A stretch of DNA of 46,547 nucleotides from an uncultured Planctomycetota bacterium (lineage in GTDB: Bacteria > Planctomycetota > Phycisphaerae > Phycisphaerales > UBA5793). Made by a program: the position numbers and the translations under genes. The notes beneath the pieces are model-generated. The model did no database searches and was not told the DNA's origin. It was given only the letters and a program-made list of their open reading frames with translations. Below are positions 9,124 through 17,372 of the stretch, in pieces (position 1 is the first letter of the stretch; each line of letters opens with the position of its first letter). The DNA lies in NCBI GenBank assembly GCA_900696685.1, contig CAADHA010000063.1:1-46547 (forward strand), read 5' to 3'.

Positions 9124-9489
9124 ATGACGCGAGCCGCTTCCGCTCATCGATGGGAGGATCTCGCTGTTGACCGACCCTCGCCGCTCATCGAGCGCCGGCG
9201 GTTGATCGGCGAGCACTGCATGATCTCGCACGTTACGCTGCGCAAGGGTTTCGTTGTACCGATGCACCGGCATCCGAATGAGCAGTTTGCGTTGATCGTG
9301 TCGGGCCGGATGAGATTCACGCTGCCGAAACCGGACGGCTCGTGCGAAGTGCTGGTGCTCGGGCCGGGCGACGTGCTGCACCTGCCGCCCGACGTGCCGC
9401 ACGAAGGCGAAGCGCTGGAGGAGTCGATCGTGCTGGATGTCTTCAGCCCGCCAAGCGAGCGCACGGGCGTGGATGCAGGTCGTCCGTAG
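9124..9489 (+). CDS. Small single-domain cupin protein
   Basis: 121 residues forming one cupin_2 barrel. Metal-ligand pattern: PMHRHPNEQF (His48, His50 and Glu53 or Gln54) in the first motif and GDVLHLPPDVPHEG (His93) in the second, so a bound divalent metal is likely. Such one-domain cupins range from enzymes to sugar or auxin-like ligand binders, and sequence alone does not decide. GGAGA precedes the ATG. It follows the dehydrogenase by 109 bases in the same direction and may be cotranscribed; it converges on frr. Confidence 0.82.
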   Translation: MTRAASAHRWEDLAVDRPSPLIERRRLIGEHCMISHVTLRKGFVVPMHRHPNEQFALIVSGRMRFTLPKPDGSCEVLVLGPGDVLHLPPDVPHEGEALEESIVLDVFSPPSERTGVDAGRP

Positions 9490-9507
9490 TCGCTGTGCGC
9501 GATGCGG

Positions 9508-9524
9508 CGGGGCGCGATGCCCCG
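9508..9524. terminator. Possible terminator hairpin between cupin and frr
   Basis: CGGGGC and GCCCCG pair around a five-base loop in the 53-base space between convergent genes. No T-run follows on either strand, so this is a weak call based mostly on position. Confidence 0.3.
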
Positions 9525-9542
9525 GTGGAGGCAGGGCAGTGA

Positions 9543-10109
9543 TCAGACCTCGCTGATCTCGCGCGACTTCTGCTCGACGAGTGAGTCAACGGTCGACTCA
9601 TACTTTTTCGTGAGTTCCTGGATTTCGTTTTTCATGTCCTTGGCTGCGTCCTCGGAGAGGCCTGAGGCCTTGTCCTTCTCGGCCTGGTCGACGTGCTTGT
9701 TGGCGTCGCGGCGTGCGTTGCGGATGGCGACTTTCGCCGCTTCGCCCATCGACTTGACCTGTCCGGCCAGTTGCCTGCGCCGCTCGCCGGAGAGGGGGGG
9801 CACAGGAACGCGGATCTGCTTGCCCTCCGGCCTGGGGTTGAGGCCGAGGTCCGCGCGTTCGATGCCCTTGATGATGTCGGTCATCGTCGAGGGATCGAAG
9901 GGCTTGACGAGAATCTGCGTCGGCTCGGGGACGGAGAGGGAGGCGAGGTTCTTGAGGTCCGTCGGCGAGCCGTAGGCCTCGACCTTGACGTGTTCGATCA
10001 TGGCGGTGGAGGCGCGGCCGGTGCGGATGCCGCGCAACTCATGCTTGAGGTAGTCGACCGCCTTGGTCATGTGATCTTCGCACTCGAGCAGGATCAGGTC
10101 CACGTCCAT
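9543..10109 (-). CDS. frr: Ribosome recycling factor
   Basis: 188 residues, matching the usual 185. The factor works with EF-G to split post-termination ribosomes from mRNA in the cytoplasm. Recognised by the helical N-terminus with HMTKAVDYLKHELRGIRTGR, the domain II stretch VEAYGSPTDLKNLASLSVPE and the C-terminal PPLSGERRRQLAGQVK helix. The open frame extends 15 codons upstream, but the start at 10109 (MDVDLILLE) has GGAGGAG eight bases before it. The common partner pyrH is not adjacent; the upstream minus-strand gene encodes an unrelated small protein. Confidence 0.96.
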   Translation of the reverse strand: MDVDLILLECEDHMTKAVDYLKHELRGIRTGRASTAMIEHVKVEAYGSPTDLKNLASLSVPEPTQILVKPFDPSTMTDIIKGIERADLGLNPRPEGKQIRVPVPPLSGERRRQLAGQVKSMGEAAKVAIRNARRDANKHVDQAEKDKASGLSEDAAKDMKNEIQELTKKYESTVDSLVEQKSREISEV

Positions 10110-10224
10110 TCGCGGCTCCTCCGCATCAGCCGTTCTGTTCCGGTTTGATGTCAAGGATACGCCGGAGCACGGCGCGGATCATGGCGTGCGGCGCTCAAGG
10201 GCGCGACCGAGAGAGGCCGGCGGC

Positions 10225-10413
10225 TCAGCCGACAGCAACTGCCGGCGTGTCGCCGGAGCGCAGCCAGATGGAGTTGCGGCCGCGCGGCTCGCGCGTCATC
10301 TCGAGGTGCTCGAGGTAACGGCGCAGATCACGAATGTCAAAGGAGAGAAGAAACTCGACTGCGGCGGAAGGGTTGATGGACATGATCGCGGCGGCCAACT
10401 GGTCCTTTGTCAT
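10225..10413 (-). CDS. Small helical protein of 62 residues, unknown
   Basis: Encodes MTKDQLAAAIMSINPSAAVE followed by an FLLSFDIRDLRRYLEHLEM helix and a short polar tail. It is predicted to be two amphipathic helices with no membrane segment or signal. The start is well supported by AGGAG ten bases upstream, and the frame ends shortly before the frr leader region. I recall similar short helical proteins in planctomycete genomes but cannot name a family. It lies 115 bases upstream of frr on the same strand and diverges from the lipoprotein gene. Function unknown. Confidence 0.6.
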   Translation of the reverse strand: MTKDQLAAAIMSINPSAAVEFLLSFDIRDLRRYLEHLEMTREPRGRNSIWLRSGDTPAVAVG

Positions 10414-10591
10414 GGTGTTGCGGCTCCTGCTGGGCGTGACGCCCCGGCACGCGGCCGACTCCGCGCTGCACGCCGATGGCGAGAAGCAGCACCGGGGCGA
10501 TACGATTGATCGTCCCGGACGTGGTCCGCGCGGACCCTTGTAACACGTGCAGACCCACGTCTCCCGGCGCCCCACAAGGGAAGGGGTGTGC

Positions 10592-11149
10592 ATGAGTCGG
10601 CGACACAACTCTTGGATGCGGATGGCGCGCGGCGCCGCTTTAGCGTTTTTTGTTATCGGCTCTGCGTCTTGCGCGACGAAGGAGCAGAACGCGTCCAGAC
10701 CCGTGGCAACTCTTGGCAATGCGGGCGCGACTGACACGCCGCGCATGGGGTCGGATCCCGTCTCCGATCTGTCAAGCCGGGTCATACTTGGCATCCTCAC
10801 GGCTGTCGAGGAGCCGGCGCACAACCCTGAGGGGCAGACCATCATCTACGTGCCCGATCTGGTCAACCGCTCCAGTGCGCCCAGTCGAGGCGTCGTCGAA
10901 CTGGGCACGCGCTTGCGCGCCGAACTGGCGGCGGCGGGCGAAGGCGGGCGTCTGGTCTTCACCGGCGACGAAGCAGCCCGTTCCTCCGGCGCGGCGCACT
11001 ACGTTCTCGCAGGCGAGGTCTTTGCCGTGCAGAGGCAGGGGCAGCGCTACTGGGAAGTCTTCTTCACTCTCTTCGAGATCGACCCCGCGACCGGACGCCG
11101 CGCGGACCGCCGCTGGGAGAATGCCCGCGGATACCTGATCGCGAGGTGA
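10592..11149 (+). CDS. Lipoprotein, possibly LpoB-like
   Basis: 185 residues with a lipoprotein signal: basic start MSRRHNSWMRMARG, hydrophobic core, and lipobox IGSASC with Cys27 as the acylation site. The mature part is one compact alpha/beta domain; phrases such as IIYVPDLVNRSS, GRLVFTGDEAA, AHYVLAGEVFAV and RYWEVFFTLFEIDPATG resemble the LpoB family (PF13036), whose enterobacterial members activate penicillin-binding protein 1B. That role is not established in planctomycetes. The start at 10592 is preferred over an upstream frame because GGAAGGGG precedes it and the signal begins there. No peptidoglycan gene is adjacent. Confidence 0.72.
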   Translation: MSRRHNSWMRMARGAALAFFVIGSASCATKEQNASRPVATLGNAGATDTPRMGSDPVSDLSSRVILGILTAVEEPAHNPEGQTIIYVPDLVNRSSAPSRGVVELGTRLRAELAAAGEGGRLVFTGDEAARSSGAAHYVLAGEVFAVQRQGQRYWEVFFTLFEIDPATGRRADRRWENARGYLIAR

Positions 11150-11184
11150 GCACGGGGCCGGCATGATTCCTGGTCAGTCCGCGG

Positions 11185-11523
11185 TCAGTACACGCGCCCG
11201 CCGAGAGGCACATCTCTTTCCGGCGAGAGGAGCACGACGCGGTCCCGCGCATCAGGCAGGCCGAGCACGAGCACCTGTGACTCGAAGCCCGCGATGCGCC
11301 GCGTGCCGAGGTTCATCACCGCGATCACCTCCCGGCCGATGAGGTCGCGTGGTTCGTAGAGGTCGGTGAGTTGCGCGCTGCTCGTGCGCGTGCCGATCTC
11401 GGGACCGAAATCGATCCAGAGGCAGAACGACGGCTTGCGGGCGGCAGGGTGAGGCTCGCAGCGCTCCACGCGGCCGACGCGCAGATCGAGCAGATTGAAT
11501 GCGTCAAGCGGTGGTATGCTCAA
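11185..11523 (-). CDS. csaA: tRNA-binding protein CsaA
   Basis: 112 residues forming a single OB-fold tRNA-binding domain, as in CsaA and the C-terminus of methionyl-tRNA synthetase. Diagnostic strings are LLDLRVGRVE, ARKPSFCLWIDFG, TSSAQLTDLYEP and RRIAGFESQVLVLGLP. CsaA dimers bind tRNA-like structures; a chaperone or export-related role has been proposed in Bacillus. The start is TTG, forming a TTGA overlap with the stop of the upstream zinc-ribbon gene, so translational coupling is likely; no alternative ATG exists before the conserved domain. Confidence 0.9.
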   Translation of the reverse strand: MSIPPLDAFNLLDLRVGRVERCEPHPAARKPSFCLWIDFGPEIGTRTSSAQLTDLYEPRDLIGREVIAVMNLGTRRIAGFESQVLVLGLPDARDRVVLLSPERDVPLGGRVY

Positions 11524-12008
11524 TCAGCCCTCCCCGCATCGTCCGGCGTCTCCTGTTCATGGTACCACGCGCAGCGCGTGCCGCAGACCCCGCACCGAGG
11601 GTCCTCCAGTTCGTTGGCATGTACTGCAAAGCCGCAGCAGGGGCACCAGGGGTGATCCTCTTCGATCAGGGCAATGGGAAGCGAGAGGCCGACGCTTTCG
11701 AGCGCCGCCTCGGCCGCCTCGAAGTTCCTCCATGCCAGCAGGATCATGGGAGGGATGCGCAGACCGTACGCCACCGTCCCCATGCCGAGCATCCCCTTTC
11801 GCGGGTCGGAATACTCGTGCGGCACGCCGGCGAGGTCGAATGCAGCGCGGAATGCGTCAAATTCCAGCCGGTCGAGGAAGGTCAATCGCCGGACGCGGTC
11901 GCGTCCGCATTCGACGCAGAGGGGAGAGCGCACCCCGCGCAGCAGATAATCGCAGTGCTCGCACCGGGGTCCGTCCCTCACATTGTCGAACTCGGCGCAG
12001 TGCGTCAT
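11520..12008 (-). CDS. Two-zinc-ribbon protein, unknown
   Basis: 162 residues with an N-terminal ribbon (CEHCDYLLRG...CVECG) and a C-terminal ribbon (CPCCGFAVHANE...CGVCG) around a central alpha/beta region (about 45-115) resembling the putative signal-transducing DUF2007 fold (FEAAEAALESVGL). Both ribbons have complete CxxC pairs, so two structural zinc ions are expected. The start at 12008 lacks a clear ribosome site. The stop overlaps the TTG start of csaA by four bases, so the two are probably cotranslated. Similar N-terminal ribbons are common in planctomycete proteins of unknown role; no enzymatic function is suggested. Confidence 0.72.
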   Translation of the reverse strand: MTHCAEFDNVRDGPRCEHCDYLLRGVRSPLCVECGRDRVRRLTFLDRLEFDAFRAAFDLAGVPHEYSDPRKGMLGMGTVAYGLRIPPMILLAWRNFEAAEAALESVGLSLPIALIEEDHPWCPCCGFAVHANELEDPRCGVCGTRCAWYHEQETPDDAGRAD

Positions 12009-12154
12009 CCGCGAATGCTACAACGGCTAAGAGGCGAGGGCTTCGATTGGCGTTACGGCGGACCTTCGCCGCGACTCGCGCGGCCTATCGTCCGCTGATC
12101 CTGAGCGGGCGGAGGCGGCGGCGCGCCGCTTCCGCGGGCTCGAACGAGGGGCAG

Positions 12155-12787
12155 ATGCAGGTCGACATGGATCGGAGACGCAAAGCCAGATTGTGGTCGC
12201 GATGGAATCGGTGGCGCGTCGGATGGCGCCAGGGATGGCGTCGGCTGATGCGCCTGGAAGGTTCGCCGCGCGCCATCGCGCTGGGGCTGGCAATCGGTAT
12301 TGTCGTGGCGTTTTCGCCGACCATCGGTTTTCAGATGATCATCGCGGGCTTTCTCGCGGCGGCGGTGCGCGCCAACCCTGCGCCTGCGGTGGCGGCGGTG
12401 TGGATCACCAATCCGCTCACCATACCGCCGATCTACGCGGGCACGTACTACCTTGGCCGGCACTTCTGGGCCGGCCGGCCCATTGACATACACGAGGTTC
12501 TCTCGCGATTCGTGCGCGACCTGAGCCGACTCGAGTTCTACGAAGTGGTCTCGCAGTTCCGCGAGTTGCTTGAACTGGGCGTGGACGTCCTTGTGCCGAT
12601 GTTCATCGGCGGGGCGATCATCGGCCTCGCCGCCGGTGCAATAAGTTACCCCGTCACCCTCATCCTCGTGGCCCGCGCCCGCCGCCTCGTCGAGATCGGC
12701 CGGCAGAAGCTGGCCCACCGGCATGCCGAACGCCTCGCCGGGCGTCAGTCCCGCGCGGCAAGGGATGGGCGCGATCAGGGCGACTGA
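12155..12787 (+). CDS. DUF2062 membrane protein
   Basis: 210 residues with the DUF2062 signature: a basic N-terminus, GSPRAIALGLAIGIVVAFSP, then FQMIIAGFLAAAVRANP and WITNPLTIPPIYAGTYYLG, and a final membrane helix near FIGGAIIGLAAGAISYPVT. Three or four inner-membrane segments are expected. Function is unknown; in other bacteria the domain occurs alone or fused to glycosyltransferases. The frame is open far upstream, but ATG at 12155 follows GAGGGG and precedes the conserved region, so the longer version is not favoured. The next gene follows after 125 bases. Confidence 0.82.
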   Translation: MQVDMDRRRKARLWSRWNRWRVGWRQGWRRLMRLEGSPRAIALGLAIGIVVAFSPTIGFQMIIAGFLAAAVRANPAPAVAAVWITNPLTIPPIYAGTYYLGRHFWAGRPIDIHEVLSRFVRDLSRLEFYEVVSQFRELLELGVDVLVPMFIGGAIIGLAAGAISYPVTLILVARARRLVEIGRQKLAHRHAERLAGRQSRAARDGRDQGD

Positions 12788-12912
12788 CTTTGTCCCTCCA
12801 CGCGACGATTCCGCAGGACGTTCCTGGCGCGGCCTATTGCGCCCCGCATACACTTCCGTGCTGGGCAGCACCCTTGCGGGCCATTCGCGCTACGCACGAA
12901 AGGAGCGGTCAT

Positions 12913-13440
12913 ATGAGCGGACGACAGACCAGGGGCGTGAGCGCCGTTGCGATCGTCATCGTTGTCGCCGTCGTGGTGGTGATTCTGGTTCTCGTGCTCA
13001 ACTCCGGCGTCGGGCCGGACGGGCTGACCGCACACGTGGACCACTACATCCGGATGCTCGACAACCGTTCGCCCGCAGCGCCCGGCGCGCGGCCGACGGG
13101 ACTGGCCGTCGTCGTGGACTCGGAGATGAAGCGCATCGACGCGTTGCATGACCGCCTGCCGTCGGGCATTCGCGCGACAAAGCACTCCGAGGTGGGCACG
13201 GTGATCGTCCTGGTGCGAAGCGGGACAGGCATCGGCGCGGGCTTCACGAGCGGCCTGAGCCCGGCCTCGCTTCAGCAAGGCTCGTACACGATCAGCGCGT
13301 TTCTCTTTGACAAGGCAGGCAACCCCATACTGAATCACTCTGTCACGAAGAAGACGTCGATGTCGGGCGCCGGGGCCGAGGCCGAAGCAAAGGTCGAAGC
13401 CGACCGCGAGATGCTCGCGTGGATTGAAAGCAGGTTCTGA
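12913..13440 (+). CDS. Membrane-anchored protein, unknown
   Basis: 175 residues: a short basic start (MSGRQTRG), one very hydrophobic Val/Ile-rich helix at about 9-30, and a soluble domain that would face the periplasm. The domain has no motif I recognise; it ends with an Ala/Glu-rich helix (AEAEAKVEADREMLAWIE). AGGAG eight bases upstream fixes the start at 12913. It lies in the same direction between the DUF2062 gene and the isomerase-like gene with ordinary spacing. No function assigned. Confidence 0.6.
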   Translation: MSGRQTRGVSAVAIVIVVAVVVVILVLVLNSGVGPDGLTAHVDHYIRMLDNRSPAAPGARPTGLAVVVDSEMKRIDALHDRLPSGIRATKHSEVGTVIVLVRSGTGIGAGFTSGLSPASLQQGSYTISAFLFDKAGNPILNHSVTKKTSMSGAGAEAEAKVEADREMLAWIESRF

Positions 13441-13609
13441 CTGCGATCCGTGGCGGATGAGGGAGCGCAGGCCGAGGATTCCGTCCAGTCGGCCGCGCTT
13501 CGCCGGGCGTGCCGGTGGCCCGGACGCCGGCCTCGATCTTCCCGGCATTGACCACTTCGCAGCCCTCTCTACGATTGCCCCCGCGCCGCGATGGCCGGGC
13601 AGGAGCAAC

Positions 13610-14512
13610 ATGAGCGAAGGCCTCAACCAGCACAGCATCAATCCGCTCTCATTCAGCACCGTGGCATGCCCCGCATGGAGCCTCCAGCGGATCGTCGAGG
13701 CGGCCGGGGAGTACGGCTACGAGGGAGTGGAGTTGCGCACCTTCGGCGCCGGGTCGACGCAACTGGCGGGAGACCCGGCCCTGAGCGACCCCGAAAAGGT
13801 CCGCCACCTCTTCGAAAGGGCCTCCATCCGCATCTCCTGTCTCGCCACCAGCGTGGCCCTTCACTACCGCAGCCGCTCCGAAGGGGAGGGGGCCATGGCC
13901 GGCGCCCGGTCGTTTGTTGACATGGCCGCGGCATTGGGTTGCGAGCGGATCCGCACTTTCGGGTACATGATCTACCCCGGCGAAGTTCCTGCGGCTGCGA
14001 TTCGTCGGCTCGCGGCCCGCTACACGCGACTCGCGGAGTACGCCGAGGAGAGCGGGGTCGAGATCGTTATCGAGAACGCCGGCTCTTTTGCCCGCTCGCG
14101 CGAGTTGTGGACCCTTACCAATGCCACGCGTCACCCCCTCGTGGGCGTGTGCTGGAATGCAGCCTATGCCGCGACCGTGGGCGAACGGCCGGGCCTGAGC
14201 GTGACCACGCTCAACAGCCGCATCCGTTACGCCAAGTTGAAGGATACGGTGGTGGGCGAAGGGACGGGCTATTGCCCCCTTGGCGAAGGAACCGTCGAGG
14301 TGGAGCGGTTTGTGGAACTGATGCGCGGCATCGGGTATACCGGCTGGTTCTGCTTCGAGTGGGACAAGTTGTGGCTGCCGGCTCTCGCCGAGCCGGAAGA
14401 AGCACTGCCCAAGGCGCGCGCAACGCTGTCGGAGTGGATGCGACTCAAAGTGGACAAGAAGGGAAAGCCCCTGGCCAAGCGAGAGGCGGCTGTGCTGGAG
14501 GTGCGCGCCTGA
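13610..14512 (+). CDS. Sugar phosphate isomerase/epimerase family TIM barrel
   Basis: 300 residues of the AP-endonuclease-2/xylose-isomerase-like superfamily (COG1082). Metal-ligand positions typical of the family are seen in YGYEGVELRTFG, VEIVIENAG, RYAKLKD and GWFCFEWDKLW, and GEGTVEVERFVELMRGIGY is the usual late-barrel segment. Members interconvert keto sugars or act on inositol derivatives using a divalent metal; the substrate cannot be fixed. The start at 13610 has AGGAG only four bases upstream, which is close but usable. The cytochrome b genes follow after 219 bases without an obvious functional link. Confidence 0.82.
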   Translation: MSEGLNQHSINPLSFSTVACPAWSLQRIVEAAGEYGYEGVELRTFGAGSTQLAGDPALSDPEKVRHLFERASIRISCLATSVALHYRSRSEGEGAMAGARSFVDMAAALGCERIRTFGYMIYPGEVPAAAIRRLAARYTRLAEYAEESGVEIVIENAGSFARSRELWTLTNATRHPLVGVCWNAAYAATVGERPGLSVTTLNSRIRYAKLKDTVVGEGTGYCPLGEGTVEVERFVELMRGIGYTGWFCFEWDKLWLPALAEPEEALPKARATLSEWMRLKVDKKGKPLAKREAAVLEVRA

Positions 14513-14731
14513 GGGGGTGCGGCCGTGCCGTTCCAGCCGCGGCAACGTTCGCGCGGCGCGGCAGGCGACTTGTCGATCTTCTACTCCGCGTGCCGCGTGC
14601 CGATCGCCGGGCAGCCCGGCGCGGCGACGGGCAGGATCGGCGGACGTGGACGACGCAACGCCGGCGCGCAACAATGGACACTGCATTTGCCCGCCCTGGG
14701 ACGCGGGCGAAGCCGGCCCGGAAGGAAACTG

Positions 14732-15514
14732 ATGATTCAGGGTGTGATCAATTCAATCCGCGAGAGCCAGGTGTGGAGTTCGATCTTTCGCCACGGCATC
14801 CCGCGCGATCGCCGGACCCGCGTCATGGCGATCATGTCCAACGTCTTCCTTCACCTTCACCCGGTGGCGGTGCGCAAGAGCGGCATCCGCCTTTCCTTCA
14901 CGTGGTGCATGGGCGGGCTGACGTTCTTCCTCTTCATTGCCGAGACGATCAGCGGCGTGCTGCTCATGTTCTACTACCGCCCCGTCGTCGAGTATGCCTA
15001 CAGCGACATCATCGGCATGAGGGCGCACCTCACGCTGGGCATCATGCGCGAGATTCACCGCTGGGGCGCCCACGCGATGATCATCAGCGTGTGGCTGCAC
15101 ATGATGCGCGTCTTTCTGACCGGCTCGTACAAGCCGCCGCGCGAGTTCAACTGGGTCGTCGGCGTCATTCTCCTCGTCCTGACGATGCTCCTGTCGTTCA
15201 CTGGCTATCTCCTGCCGTGGGACCAGTTGGCGATCTGGGCGATCACGGTGGGCAGCAAGATGGCGGAGGCGACGCCTTTTGCCGGCATGGCTGGTCCGGG
15301 CACCGAACTGCTCCAGTTGCCCGGCGGCATCCCGATTGTGACGCCCTACTCCGACGCCAAGTTCCTCCTCCTCGGCGGCGAGTCCGTCGGCGAGGCGGCC
15401 CTGCTGCGCTTCTACGTCCTTCACTGCATCGCCATTCCGCTGGGCGCCGCCACGCTCATCGCCGTCCACTTCTGGCGCATCCGTAAGGATGGGGGAATCA
15501 GCGGGCCGATGTAA
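14732..15514 (+). CDS. Cytochrome b, N-terminal four-helix subunit (b6 type)
   Basis: 260 residues, the diheme part of a quinol-oxidising cytochrome bc/b6f-like complex in the inner membrane. Two pairs of heme-binding histidines are seen, His109/His123 (EIHRWGAHAM...WLHMMRV) and His231/His246 (VLHCIAIPLG...VHFWRI), spaced as in b6. The TWCMGGLTFF segment aligns with the b6 region carrying the cysteine that holds the extra heme c(n); Cys59 is in that place, so a covalent third heme is likely. AAGGA precedes the ATG. The second cytochrome b gene follows after 156 bases that contain a hairpin repeat. No Rieske protein or cytochrome c gene is adjacent, so the rest of the complex must be encoded elsewhere. 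Confidence 0.9.
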   Translation: MIQGVINSIRESQVWSSIFRHGIPRDRRTRVMAIMSNVFLHLHPVAVRKSGIRLSFTWCMGGLTFFLFIAETISGVLLMFYYRPVVEYAYSDIIGMRAHLTLGIMREIHRWGAHAMIISVWLHMMRVFLTGSYKPPREFNWVVGVILLVLTMLLSFTGYLLPWDQLAIWAITVGSKMAEATPFAGMAGPGTELLQLPGGIPIVTPYSDAKFLLLGGESVGEAALLRFYVLHCIAIPLGAATLIAVHFWRIRKDGGISGPM

Positions 15515-15593
15515 GTGTGGATTGTTCAGCCGCGGCCCCAAGGTTCTGCGAAGGGGAGCGCGTGCCGGAGCGGGAAGGCGATGAATGAGAGCA

Positions 15594-15625
15594 CCCCACG
15601 ATTCGCAGAGCCTCGTCGTGGGCGT
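15594..15625 (+). repeat. Dispersed hairpin repeat, copy 1
   Basis: Left arm CCCACGAT (15595-15602), invariant loop TCGCAGAGCCTC, right arm GTCGTGGG (15615-15622), then CGT. The single difference from the other copies (G for A at 15615) turns a U-A pair into U-G in plus-strand RNA. It ends 45 bases before the next start codon. An 8-base sequence TCTGCGAA at 15545-15552 is complementary to part of the loop. Confidence 0.85.
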
Positions 15626-15670
15626 TGACGGAAGTCGGAATGACGACTCAGTGAACCGCTGGAATTACGA

Positions 15671-16816
15671 ATGATCAGCCTCTTGCCCATCTCGTCACTT
15701 CTCCTCGCCGCCGGTGAGGTGAACATCACGGCGCTCGACAAGTTCAAGGACTTCGTCAACCGCTGGAGCGTGCCGCAATACAGCCTGCCGCTCTTCTGCA
15801 TCATCATGTTCGCGGCGTTCATCTGGTACCGCAAGTGGACCAAGCCGATTGTCTTCTGGCCGCTCATGCTGGGCTTCACGGTGGTCTACTTCGCTTTCAT
15901 CCCGCTCGACGAGAGTTACGCGTCGATTCTCAAGAAGCCCGACAACGTTCCGATCACGATGATGATTTTCCTGACGCTGTATTTTCTCTGGCTGGGGCTG
16001 CGTCAGGCGGCAATCAACGACGAGAACATGGAGATCGGCAAGCCGCTCATCGAGGAGGACCGCGAGGACAAGGTCCTGTGCTGGCCCGATCTGGTGTACA
16101 CCGAACTGCTGGCCATGGTGCTGTGCACGGTCGTATTGATCGTGTGGTCGGTGCTGCTCAAGGCGCCGCTCGAATCGCCGGCCAACCCGGCCGGTCCGCC
16201 GAACCCATCCAAGGCGCCCTGGTACTTCCTGGGCCTGCAGGAACTGCTCGTCTACTTCGATCCCTGGATGGCCGGCGTGGTCCTGCCGGGCCTGATCATT
16301 CTCGGCCTCGCTGCCATGCCCTACATTGACACGAATCCCAAGGGCAACGGGTACTACACCTTCAAGGAACGCAGGTTCGCCATCCTCACCTGGATGTTCG
16401 GCTACCTCATCCTCTGGTGCGTGCTGATTGTCTTCGGCACGTTTCTCCGCGGGCCCAACTGGAACTTCTTCGGCCCATTCCAGGTGTGGGATCCCTACCG
16501 CGTCGATCCGCTCACCAACATCAACATCAGCGACGTGTGGTACGTCGTGCTGCTTGGGGGAAAGTTGCCTGACAATCTGCTTGTGCGAGAGTGGCCCGGC
16601 CTGCTCTTCACCTTCTTCTGGCTCTGCGTCCTGCCCGTGCTGATGACGAAGATCGGGTTCTTCGGGCGACTGAGAGCGCAGATGGGATTCTCGCGATACT
16701 ACCTGATGGCGGTGCTCTTCGTCATCATGATGCTCGTGCCTGTGAAGATGGTCGGGCGGTGGACGTTCAACCTCAAGTACATCATCGCCATGCCGGAGAT
16801 CAACTTCAACCTCTGA
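15671..16816 (+). CDS. Cytochrome b C-terminal (subunit IV-like) protein with extra helices
   Basis: 381 residues with about eight predicted membrane helices. Residues 135-220 align with subunit IV/C-terminal cytochrome b (ESPANPAGPPNPSKAPWYFL, then LLVYFDPWMAGVVLPG). The quinol-site PEWY motif is APWY here (182-185), so the usual glutamate is missing. Helices before residue 115 and after 235, including GPNWNFFGPFQVWDPYRVDP and a final segment ending MPEINFNL, extend well beyond plain three-helix subunit IV. It presumably pairs with the preceding b6-like subunit to form a split cytochrome b. The ribosome site is weak (GGAA). I infer a bc-type quinol oxidoreductase, partners unknown. Confidence 0.82.
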   Translation: MISLLPISSLLLAAGEVNITALDKFKDFVNRWSVPQYSLPLFCIIMFAAFIWYRKWTKPIVFWPLMLGFTVVYFAFIPLDESYASILKKPDNVPITMMIFLTLYFLWLGLRQAAINDENMEIGKPLIEEDREDKVLCWPDLVYTELLAMVLCTVVLIVWSVLLKAPLESPANPAGPPNPSKAPWYFLGLQELLVYFDPWMAGVVLPGLIILGLAAMPYIDTNPKGNGYYTFKERRFAILTWMFGYLILWCVLIVFGTFLRGPNWNFFGPFQVWDPYRVDPLTNINISDVWYVVLLGGKLPDNLLVREWPGLLFTFFWLCVLPVLMTKIGFFGRLRAQMGFSRYYLMAVLFVIMMLVPVKMVGRWTFNLKYIIAMPEINFNL

Positions 16817-17372
16817 GAGCCAGTTTGAAAGCCGTCGGGTGCCGTGGTCCGGAGGGAGCCTCTGCGACCGGAGGGCCACGACCTGAAGCGGGCGGTCGAT
16901 CACGCCGGCTCCGTCGTCGATCGCGCGCCGGCGTGGCCCGCGCTCACAGGGCGTCGCTTGACCACGGCACTCCCAGTCCTCATACAGACTCTGAGAGCGC
17001 GGGAAGGCTGGGCGCCACGGCCCGGACATGGAGGCTGGCGTCCGCCCCAAGCCGCAGCCACGAATTGCGGAGCCCACAGGGCCACCCCGTTGCATGGCAG
17101 GACGATCCGTTCGGCTCGATCCAGGATCCTGCCCGCGCTGTCGGCGCTGGACCAGACATGGATACAGGGAATCACCCCCCGCGATTCCACCTCCGAAGGG
17201 GAAGCAGACAGGCCTGAATCCACGTCACACTCGAGTTATCGAAGAGTAGACTCGGCGAGTCGTCAGATTCCACTTGACACTGGTCCGATCATCGGTCACA
17301 ATTGCGGACAATGACCTTGTGCGCCGCACCCGACGTTACGGCCGGCGCCTCTGTGATGGAAGGGAGAGAGAG
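16817..17372. other. Intergenic region of 556 bases
   Basis: Contains an imperfect hairpin at 16843-16880 just after the cytochrome b gene (CGTGGTCC pairing with GGGCCACG, no T-run, so at best a weak terminator) and a strong promoter near its end. No coding region or RNA gene is supported between about 16890 and 17260. Confidence 0.4.
17274..17302 (+). promoter_or_regulatory. Sigma70 promoter of PEP-CTERM-like gene
   Basis: A perfect TTGACA (17274-17279), a 17-base spacer and CACAAT (17297-17302). Transcription would begin near 17309, about 64 bases before the start codon. This is the best promoter match in the window. The spacer contains CCGATCATCGG, a short palindrome that could be an operator. 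Confidence 0.68.

Noticed and set aside
10521..10534. GGTCCGCGCGGACC palindrome upstream of the lipoprotein gene
   Set aside because: Such GC palindromes are frequent at this base composition and no promoter or partner site supports an operator role.
11495..12154. Extended N-terminus of the DUF2062 protein
   Set aside because: The extra 220 codons overlap the convergent csaA/zinc-ribbon genes and are low-complexity; the conserved domain starts after ATG 12155, which has its own ribosome site.
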